NCBI GenBank assembly: GCA_035934555.1
Contig: DASYXT010000071.1
Span: 1-64,000 of the forward strand
Direction: 5' to 3'
DNA length: 64,000 nt
Source of the DNA: DASYXT01 sp035934555
GTDB lineage: Bacteria > Verrucomicrobiota > Verrucomicrobiia > Limisphaerales > UBA8199
How positions within the stretch are numbered: the first letter of the stretch is position 1; the number at the start of each line of letters is the position of its first letter. The translations under genes and the position numbers were made by a program. Below, in pieces: positions 1 to 5,455 of the stretch. The notes below the pieces were generated by a model. The model was not told the origin of the DNA, did no database searches, and saw nothing but the letters and a program-made list of their open reading frames with translations.

Positions 1-63
1 GGCCCCCAGCCGGCGAGCGCAAAACAATCGGGCTGTGCACCAGGACGTTGTTGCCACCCGGCC

Positions 64-258
64 TCATGAGGTGTCGGTAAGCGCCAGGCCGGGCCCAAAC
101 CGTTGCGGCGGTATCACCCGTACCAGCACCAGCGCAGCCCAACCACAATGCGGGCAAATCGGCAACCGGCTCTGCACCATCTGCTCCGGCCTCAACCTCT
201 CCTCATACTCACGCCCAATCTCCGCCAACTTCGCCAGGAATACCTCATGCCCACTCAT
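64..258 (-). CDS. Small CPHCG zinc-knuckle protein, possibly a transposase remnant
   Basis: A 64-residue product I do not recognise with certainty. The N-terminal 30 residues are charged and look helical. One CPHCG knuckle (residues 35-39) follows, then a short hydrophobic strand (LVLVRVIPP). A single CxxC with such a tail resembles the C-terminal zinc knuckle of Y2-type (IS91-like) transposases, so it may be a remnant, but no second CxxC pair is visible. The ATG at 258 is chosen because GGGGGAG lies 6 nt upstream, a strong ribosome-binding site that argues for real translation. It is divergent from the gene at 449, with about 190 nt between the two starts that could hold promoters. Confidence 0.4.
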   Translation of the reverse strand: MSGHEVFLAKLAEIGREYEERLRPEQMVQSRLPICPHCGWAALVLVRVIPPQRFGPGLALTDTS

Positions 259-448
259 ATTACACTCCCCCAATCGCAGCTTGCCTTATGCCACTTCCAA
301 TGTCACCACACACTTTTTCCCCCTAAAATCTCTCCGCCCAGCCGGTTTTTGGGCCTACTGATGCTCCGTACTATATGTAGGGACTGACATTTCAGCCCCC
401 ACGACGGCGCGCCGCGCCAACGAAATTGAACTGACGAATATCCTTCCT

Positions 449-1255
449 ATGCCCACCACCACCGAACTCGACCTGGTCGCCAGCGAACTGGCGGCCCAAC
501 ACGCCCCATCCACCAACCTCCGCCGCAACGGCAAAATCGCCCGCCTGCCCCTGCACATCCGCCACATGCTCAACCGCATGCTCGATGACGGCCTGCCTTA
601 CCACGTCGTCATCGACGAGCTGGGCGAGCACGGCCGCGGCCTCAACTCCCAAAACATCACCAATTGGGTCCAGGGCGGTTACCAGGATCACCTCAAACAC
701 CTGGACGCCGTCGAGCGCGCCAAAGCCGTGGTCGAAGCCCTCGCCCAATTCCTCCAGGAAAACGGCGATATCGACGTGACCCAGCTCCGCCGCGCCTGCC
801 AACAAGTCGCTGCCATTCAGCTCTTTGACGCCCTCCGCGACCACGGCGACGACGCCCTCAAACGCCTGTTCCAGGCTACCCCTTCCAAATACCTGAATAT
901 TGTCCACACCGTCTGCCACCTTTCCAACTCCGTCCTCAACGTCGAGAAGCACCGGCTCCACCAGCAACTTCAGGCCGCGCCAGCCCAAGCCGCCGCCGCA
1001 TCAAGCCAAATCAAGGTGAATCAAGCCCCGGCAGAAATTCCCGCCCAATCCCAACCCGCTCCGGCCACAGCTCCAGCACCGACGCCCAATCCGCTATCAA
1101 GCCAAATCAAGGTGAATCAAGCCCCGGCAGAAATTCCTACCCAACTGCAACCCGCTTCGGCCACAGCTCCAGCACCGACGCCCCAATCCGCTATCAAGCC
1201 AAATCAAGCCAGATCAAGCCCCACGCAAAAACTCGACCCAACTCTAATCCCGTAA
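449..1255 (+). CDS. Phage Mu gp27-like (DUF3486-type) DNA-binding protein with repeated Pro/Ala-rich tail
   Basis: A 268-residue protein. Residues about 25-90 (KIARLPLHIRHMLNRML .. NSQNITNWVQGGYQDHL) resemble the helix-turn-helix family of phage Mu gp27/DUF3486, in which a short basic start and a 'rLP..ir..ln..L.dG' helix precede a recognition helix. The family is common outside prophages in Verrucomicrobiota, and no phage genes are adjacent here. The middle is helical. The tail (from about residue 190) is low-complexity Pro/Ala with two copies of a 32-residue unit starting SSQIKVNQAPAEIP, and a third copy read in another frame after a one-base shift. Function is unknown; DNA binding is inferred from the fold only. 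Confidence 0.7.
   Translation: MPTTTELDLVASELAAQHAPSTNLRRNGKIARLPLHIRHMLNRMLDDGLPYHVVIDELGEHGRGLNSQNITNWVQGGYQDHLKHLDAVERAKAVVEALAQFLQENGDIDVTQLRRACQQVAAIQLFDALRDHGDDALKRLFQATPSKYLNIVHTVCHLSNSVLNVEKHRLHQQLQAAPAQAAAASSQIKVNQAPAEIPAQSQPAPATAPAPTPNPLSSQIKVNQAPAEIPTQLQPASATAPAPTPQSAIKPNQARSSPTQKLDPTLIP
1001..1225 (+). repeat. 96-nt tandem repeat in a coding tail, third unit frameshifted
   Basis: Units begin with tcaagccaaatcaag at 1001, 1097 and 1194. The first step is 96 nt (32 codons). The second is 97 nt because gacgcccaat (1081) has become gacgccccaat (about 1177), one extra C. The third unit is therefore read in a different frame (SAIKPNQARSS instead of SSQIKVNQAP). The expansion lies wholly inside the DUF3486-like gene and alters only its Pro/Ala tail. 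Confidence 0.85.
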
Positions 1256-1434
1256 CCACCCGCCGGCGTAGCCGCTATACGGCCTACCCTTTTTTCCGCA
1301 GCCATTCACCCCTGCCGCTCTCCCAGCGGGAGACGGGCCACCAGACAGCCCGCACCCGTTATTGCCCACCCCACACTTGACTCGCCCCGCCTCTCCTTTA
1401 TTCTCACGGCCTTCTTGTTCAGAGGACCTGATTT

Positions 1435-2691
1435 ATGGCTAAGCTGACTGTCAAAGACCTGAATGCGCGCGGCAAACGCGTGTTTGTGCGAGTGGACTAC
1501 AACGTGCCTTTGGAGGAAAAAGACGGCCAAATGGCGATCACGGACGATACCCGCATCCGTGAGACGCTGCCCACCCTGCGTTGTTTGATCGAACAGGGTG
1601 CGAAGTTGATCCTTGCGGCGCACCTTGGCCGCCCCAAAGGCAAACGAGAATCCTCGATGTCGCTGCGCCCGGTCGCCAAGGCCTTGGCCGACCTGCTCGG
1701 CCGGCACGTCGCTTTCGTCGATGATTGCATCGGCGACAAAGTCGAGCAGACTGCCAGGTTGCTCCAACCCGGCGATGTGTTGCTGCTGGAGAATGTTCGG
1801 TATTATCCGGAAGAAGAGGCCAACGACCCTGCTTTCGCTGAAAAACTCGCCAAGGTCGCCGACATTTACGTCAACGACGCCTTTGGCGCTGCGCACCGCG
1901 CGCATGCCTCGACCGAAGGTGTCGCGCGGGTCGTCGCCAAACGCGGCGGGCTCTGCGCCGCCGGCTTGCTCATGGAGCGTGAGCTGAAGTTCCTCGGTGA
2001 TGAATTGGACAAACCCGCTCGCCCATTCGTCGTCATTCTCGGCGGGGCCAAGGTTTCGGACAAAATCCTCGTCATCGACCGCTTGCTCGAAAAAGCCGAC
2101 GCACTGCTTATCGGTGGCGCGATGGCATATACCTTTCGCCTGGCTGAAGGCCATCAAACAGGCAAATCACTCGTCGAAGCAGACAAGACCGATACGGCGA
2201 AAGCCGCCCTGGCGAAGGCCAAAGCGCTCGGGGTCAAGTTCCTGCTGCCGCTCGACGATGTCGTCGCTGTCCCGGTGAAGACCGACAAGCTGGACAAGAA
2301 GGGCAAGCCGGTCATCGAGTACCAGAACGTGCGCGTCAACGCCGACCCGAACTGTCCCACCGACGCTGCTGGCCTCGATATTGGCCCTAAAACGCGCGCC
2401 GCCTACTCCGCCGAAATCGCCAAAGCCCGCACCATCCTCTGGAACGGGCCGATGGGGCTGTTCGAGGACAAACGCTTCGCTGAAGGCACGAACGCCATTG
2501 CTCGGGCGGTGGCGGAAGTGACCCAGAAGCACGGCGCAAAGAGCATCATTGGCGGTGGCGACAGCGTCAAAGCCCTCAACAAAGCCAGGCTAGGCGACCA
2601 GGTGACTTTTATGAGCACGGGCGGCGGCGCCAGCCTCGAGTTCCTCGAAGGCAAACCCTTGCCGGGGGTGAGCGTGCTCTCCGATCGATAA
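1435..2691 (+). CDS. pgk: Phosphoglycerate kinase
   Basis: Cytosolic glycolytic/gluconeogenic enzyme transferring phosphate between 1,3-bisphosphoglycerate and ADP. The 418 residues are near the usual bacterial length. Hallmarks in order: VDYNVPL near the N-terminus, the substrate-binding HLGRPKG (about residue 60), LLENVRYYPEEEAND (about 115), GGAKVSDKI (about 205), WNGPMGLFE (about 340) and the C-terminal nucleotide-site GGGDSVKA. ATG 1435 has AGAGGA 8 nt upstream. tpiA and secG follow on the same strand, the common pgk-tpiA-secG order, but pgk is separated from tpiA by 1.4 kb of hairpin array and a nuclease-like gene. The array begins about 10 nt after the stop codon. Confidence 0.97.
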   Translation: MAKLTVKDLNARGKRVFVRVDYNVPLEEKDGQMAITDDTRIRETLPTLRCLIEQGAKLILAAHLGRPKGKRESSMSLRPVAKALADLLGRHVAFVDDCIGDKVEQTARLLQPGDVLLLENVRYYPEEEANDPAFAEKLAKVADIYVNDAFGAAHRAHASTEGVARVVAKRGGLCAAGLLMERELKFLGDELDKPARPFVVILGGAKVSDKILVIDRLLEKADALLIGGAMAYTFRLAEGHQTGKSLVEADKTDTAKAALAKAKALGVKFLLPLDDVVAVPVKTDKLDKKGKPVIEYQNVRVNADPNCPTDAAGLDIGPKTRAAYSAEIAKARTILWNGPMGLFEDKRFAEGTNAIARAVAEVTQKHGAKSIIGGGDSVKALNKARLGDQVTFMSTGGGASLEFLEGKPLPGVSVLSDR

Positions 2692-2713
2692 GACGCGAAG
2701 AGGATACAAATGC

Positions 2714-2796
2714 TTAACGCAAAGACGCAAAGGCGCAAAGAATTGTTTCCCAAAAAACCCTTTGCGTCTTCGCGCCTTTGCGTCTTTGCGTTATTT
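2714..2796 (+). repeat. Family-1 hairpin unit 1
   Basis: Left arm 2714-2740 holds three octamers (ACGCAAAG, ACGCAAAG, GCGCAAAG). The right arm runs from about 2760 to 2792 with CTTTGCGT-type octamers, one carrying CTTCGCGC. It begins about 20 nt after the pgk stop, so it could act as a transcript-end hairpin for pgk. Confidence 0.85.
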
Positions 2797-2843
2797 CCTT
2801 CCACCGTGTAACAAATGGTCTGTGATCCAAAGGATAGAAATGT

Positions 2844-2936
2844 TTAACGCAAAGCCGCAAAGACGCAGAGCCGCAAAGAATTGTTTCCCCAAAAAACCCT
2901 TTGCGTCTTTGCGTCTTTGCGCCTTGGCGTTATTTC
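2844..2936 (+). repeat. Family-1 hairpin unit 2
   Basis: Left arm 2844-2878 (ACGCAAAG, CCGCAAAG, ACGCAGAG, CCGCAAAG). Right arm about 2899-2933, ending in a slightly decayed CTTGGCGT octamer. Preceded by the linker of subtype gatagaaatgt. Confidence 0.85.
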
Positions 2937-2973
2937 CTTCTTTTTTGCTTTTAACCCTTCACTAACCACCAAT

Positions 2974-3069
2974 GCTTAACCCCAAGTCGCAAAATGGCGG
3001 AGACTCAAAGAAGTTGCTTCCCCAAGAAACCTTTGCGTCTTCGCGCCTTCGCGTCTTTGCGTTATTTCC
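2974..3069 (+). repeat. Family-1 hairpin unit 3, decayed left arm
   Basis: The left arm (2974-3010) has drifted (TTAACCCCAAGTCGC..), while the right arm about 3031-3066 keeps CTTTGCGT/CTTCGCGC octamers. Another CTTAGCGTTTTTGCGTTTAA stretch follows at about 3080, just upstream of the nuclease gene. The unequal decay of the two arms argues against strict selection for a perfect stem in this copy. Confidence 0.8.
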
Positions 3070-3120
3070 TTCTTTTTTGCTTAGCGTTTTTGCGTTTAAT
3101 CCTCTCGCGCTGGCAGTGCC

Positions 3121-3516
3121 ATGATGATGAATCCCATGGACGAAAACCAGATTAGCAACGTGATCATCGGCTGCGCCATCGAAGTCCACCGCGAGCTGGG
3201 AGGCCCCGGCTTACTGGAGAGCGTTTACGAAGAATGCCTGGTGGAGGAAATGACACGCCACAACCTCCTTGCGGAACGGCAACTCCGGGTGCCCATCGTT
3301 TACAAAGGAAAGCAACTCGGCATGCCACTGCGCCTGGATTTAAAAGTTAATCATTTGGTGTTGGTGGATAATAAGGCGGTGGAAGTTTGGAATCCGGTCT
3401 TCGAAGCCCAGATGCTGACCTACCTTCGTTTAACCAACTTGAAACTCGGTTTGGTTCTCAACTTCGGTGAACGGTACATCCGCGACGGTATCCACCGTGT
3501 AGTAAATGGTCTCTGA
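3121..3516 (+). CDS. GxxExxY protein (PD-(D/E)XK nuclease-like) in octamer hairpin array
   Basis: A 131-residue GxxExxY/PDDEXK_3-family protein. The signature G30-x-x-E33-x-x-Y36 is present (GLLESVYEE), as are the downstream core around D73, the E95-A-Q97 helix and the typical C-terminus DGIHRVVNGL. The family is predicted to have a restriction-endonuclease-like fold; its function is not established. Oddity: the usual E-x-K of strand 3 (VELKAV in relatives) reads D83-N84-K85, so catalysis may be altered. ATG 3121 is given, but ATG 3136 (MDENQIS..) matches the usual family start better; there is no clear Shine-Dalgarno. The last 8 codons and stop are repeated, with small changes, in four non-coding linkers of the surrounding array. 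Confidence 0.88.
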   Translation: MMMNPMDENQISNVIIGCAIEVHRELGGPGLLESVYEECLVEEMTRHNLLAERQLRVPIVYKGKQLGMPLRLDLKVNHLVLVDNKAVEVWNPVFEAQMLTYLRLTNLKLGLVLNFGERYIRDGIHRVVNGL

Positions 3517-3533
3517 TCCAAAGGATACAAATG

Positions 3534-3655
3534 CTTAACGCAAAGCCGCAAAGACGCAGAGCCGCAAAGAATTGTCTCCCCAAAAAACCCTTTGCGTCTT
3601 TGCGCCTTTGCGCCTTTGCGTTAGTTCCTTCTTTTTTGCTTTGCGTCTTTGCGTT
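3534..3655 (+). repeat. Family-1 hairpin unit 4
   Basis: Left arm 3534-3569 starts 18 nt after the nuclease stop codon and carries four octamers. The right arm is at about 3590-3624. The T-rich linker ccttcttttttgctt and two further CTTTGCGT octamers follow to about 3655. Confidence 0.85.
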
Positions 3656-3706
3656 ATCCCCTTCCGCTGTGTAACAAATGGTCTCTGATCCAAAGGATAC
3701 AAATGT

Positions 3707-3732
3707 TTAACGCAAAGCCGCATTGCGTTATC
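3707..3732 (+). repeat. Family-1 hairpin unit 5, collapsed
   Basis: Only TTAACGCAAAGCCG joined directly to CATTGCGTTA remains: the inner octamers and loop are deleted, leaving the outermost base pairs of the hairpin. This is what excision or replication slippage across the stem would leave. The preceding linker (3664) is a hybrid of the two linker subtypes. Confidence 0.75.
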
Positions 3733-3780
3733 CCCTTCCACCGTGTAACAAATGGTCTGTGATCCAAAGGATAGAAATGT

Positions 3781-3872
3781 TTAACGCAAAGCCGCAAAGG
3801 CGCAGAGCCGCAAAGAATTGTCTCCTCAAAAAACCCTTTGCGCCTTCGCGTCTTTGCGCCTTTGCGTTATCC
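3781..3872 (+). repeat. Family-1 hairpin unit 6
   Basis: Left arm 3781-3815 (ACGCAAAG, CCGCAAAG, GCGCAGAG, CCGCAAAG). Right arm about 3836-3869 (CTTTGCGC, CTTCGCGT, CTTTGCGC, CTTTGCGT). Preceded by linker subtype gatagaaatgt and followed by subtype gatacaaatgc. Confidence 0.85.
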
Positions 3873-3919
3873 CCTTCCACCGTGTAACAAATGGTCTCTG
3901 ATCCAAAGGATACAAATGC

Positions 3920-4042
3920 TTAACGCAAAGCCGCAAAGACGCAGAGCCGCAAAGAATTGTTTCCCCCAAAAACCCTTTGCGTCTTTGCGCCTTTGCGCCT
4001 TTGCGTTAGTTCCTTCTTTTTTGCTTTGCGCCTTTGCGTTAT
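3920..4042 (+). repeat. Family-1 hairpin unit 7, most regular copy, next to tpiA
   Basis: Left-arm octamers are at 3923, 3931, 3939 and 3947 (ACGCAAAG, CCGCAAAG, ACGCAGAG, CCGCAAAG). Right-arm octamers are at 3975, 3983, 3991 and 3999 (CTTTGCGT, CTTTGCGC, CTTTGCGC, CTTTGCGT). The loop is 20 nt. After the T-rich linker two more octamers lie at about 4025-4040. The array ends some 30 nt before the tpiA ATG, so it occupies the tpiA leader. Confidence 0.88.
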
Positions 4043-4071
4043 TCCTTTAACCCTTCGCGCCTTCCCCCCCC

Positions 4072-4836
4072 ATGAATAAAGAACGTAAGCTCATTATCGC
4101 CGGTAATTGGAAGATGAACAAAACCGTCGCCGAGGGTCTCGACCTCGTCCGCGGCTTGAAAATCGAACTCGGCACGGTCAAGGAAGTGGACATGGTCGTC
4201 TGCCCTCCCTTCACCGCGCTGTGCGAGGTGTCCAAGGCCGTGCTCGACTCCACCCTCCGCCTCGGCGCTCAGAATATGAGCGAGCACAACGTCGGCGCTT
4301 ATACCGGCGAGATCGCCGCCGTCATGCTCAAGGAATTTTCCGTGCGCTATGTCATCCTTGGCCATTCGGAGCGGCGCCAGTACCAAAAGGAATCCGATGC
4401 CCTCATCGCCAGGAAGGCCCTCGCCGTCCACGCCGCCTCGCTCAAACCCATCGTTTGCGTCGGCGAGACCCTCGCCGAACGCGAAGCCGGCCAAACCCAA
4501 CGCGTCCTGGAAACTCAGGTCCGCGGCAGCCTCGCCGGGCTCACCAAAGACCAAATGGAAGAGACCATCCTGGCCTATGAGCCGGTCTGGGCCATCGGCA
4601 CAGGTAAAACCGCCACCACCGCCCAGGCGCAGGAGGCCCATGCTTTTATCCGCGGGCTGCTGGGCAAAATCTTCGACGAAACAGTTGCCCGCCGCGTCCG
4701 GATTCAATATGGTGGTAGCGTCAAACCGTCCAATGCGCGCGAGTTGATGAGCCAGCCGGACGTGGATGGTGCCTTGGTGGGTGGAGCTTCACTTGAAGTT
4801 CGCAGTTTTGCTGACATAATTAAAGGCTCGATTTAA
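4072..4836 (+). CDS. tpiA: Triosephosphate isomerase
   Basis: Glycolytic enzyme interconverting dihydroxyacetone phosphate and glyceraldehyde 3-phosphate; TIM barrel, cytosolic homodimer. The 254 residues are standard length. Catalytic Lys14 is in NWKMN, His98 in GHSERR, catalytic Glu170 in AYEPVWAIGTG, and the phosphate-binding loops IQYGGSV and GALVGGAS are near the end. No obvious Shine-Dalgarno precedes ATG 4072; the leader is a C-run directly after the hairpin array. secG starts 19 nt after the stop, so the two are probably co-transcribed. The hairpin array upstream may lower read-through from pgk or give tpiA its own leader. Confidence 0.97.
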   Translation: MNKERKLIIAGNWKMNKTVAEGLDLVRGLKIELGTVKEVDMVVCPPFTALCEVSKAVLDSTLRLGAQNMSEHNVGAYTGEIAAVMLKEFSVRYVILGHSERRQYQKESDALIARKALAVHAASLKPIVCVGETLAEREAGQTQRVLETQVRGSLAGLTKDQMEETILAYEPVWAIGTGKTATTAQAQEAHAFIRGLLGKIFDETVARRVRIQYGGSVKPSNARELMSQPDVDGALVGGASLEVRSFADIIKGSI

Positions 4837-4855
4837 CGATTATTGTTAGAATTTT

Positions 4856-5317
4856 ATGGGATTTGTTACTGGTTTTTTAACCCTGTTGATGGTGCTGGAC
4901 TGCCTGGTTCTGGTCCTGCTGGTATTGATACAGTTACCCAAAAAGGAAGCCGGCGCCGGCCTCGCTTTCGGCGGCGGCGCCAGCGATGCCCTTTTCGGCG
5001 CTGGCTCAGGCAATGTCCTGACCAAAATTACCAAATACGCCGCCGGCATCTTCTTCGCCATGGCGCTACTAATTGGCATTCTGCAAACCCACACCTCCCA
5101 GCAAGGCAGCTCTTTCCTCAAGAATCTCTCTGCTCCTGCAGGCCCTGCCGCCACGCCTGCTCCAACTGCTTCCCATCCTGCCCCGATGACGGGCACCAAC
5201 GCCATGCCGGCACCCGGTGTCGAAAGCACCAATGTGCCTATAATTCCGCTCCCGCCCGCGGCCACCACCCCCCCGGCCGCGGCCAACCCGGCCACTAACG
5301 CCACGCCGCAGAAGTAG
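4856..5317 (+). CDS. secG: SecG subunit of the Sec translocase
   Basis: Small inner-membrane subunit that assists SecYE/SecA protein export. The 153 residues start with a hydrophobic segment (about residues 5-28), then the conserved cytoplasmic loop with QLPKKEAGAGLAFGGGASDALFG condensed around GLAFGGG, then a second transmembrane segment (about 62-80). The tail (about 85-153) is an unusually long Pro/Ala/Thr-rich extension for a protein family of 70-110 residues; such tails occur in this phylum. It lies directly downstream of tpiA, a frequent bacterial arrangement. Confidence 0.92.
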   Translation: MGFVTGFLTLLMVLDCLVLVLLVLIQLPKKEAGAGLAFGGGASDALFGAGSGNVLTKITKYAAGIFFAMALLIGILQTHTSQQGSSFLKNLSAPAGPAATPAPTASHPAPMTGTNAMPAPGVESTNVPIIPLPPAATTPPAAANPATNATPQK

Positions 5318-5455
5318 CGCGGGTTTTGCCGTAAACGAATTTTATTGTTTCCAAGGCCGGTTCCCGTTACTACGGGGTAATGCTTCGGCTGGAGGCCCGC
5401 GGGTGTTCTCCGAACCTGCGCCCGCGTGTTCCCACCGAACTCAGAATGCCATTGT

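Larger units (their letters stand above)
2698..4042 (+). repeat. Octamer-arm hairpin array (family 1) enclosing a GxxExxY gene
   Basis: Seven hairpin units fill the space between pgk and tpiA, three before and four after the GxxExxY gene. A unit has a left arm TTA + tandem octamers of form NCGCAAAG (often ACGCAAAG, CCGCAAAG, ACGCAGAG, CCGCAAAG), a loop of about 20 nt with a T run and an A run, and a right arm of four CTTTGCGY octamers ending near GTTA. Units are separated by linkers. A linker beginning ccaccgtgta occurs at 2801, 3492, 3664, 3738 and 3877; the copy at 3492 is the 3' end of the nuclease gene. A second linker type, ccttcttttttgctt, also lies upstream of the nuclease start and of tpiA. 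The linkers fall into two subtypes (gatagaaatgt and gatacaaatgc) plus one hybrid at 3664, which implies duplication and recombination. Confidence 0.9.

Noticed and set aside
2698..4042. CRISPR array
   Set aside because: Units are inverted repeats with repeated linkers; there are no unique spacers of constant length and no cas genes.
2762..4050. Open frames with NAKTQRR / ASLRLCAFA-type translations
   Set aside because: They translate the octamer hairpins; only the GxxExxY frame at 3121-3516 has family features.
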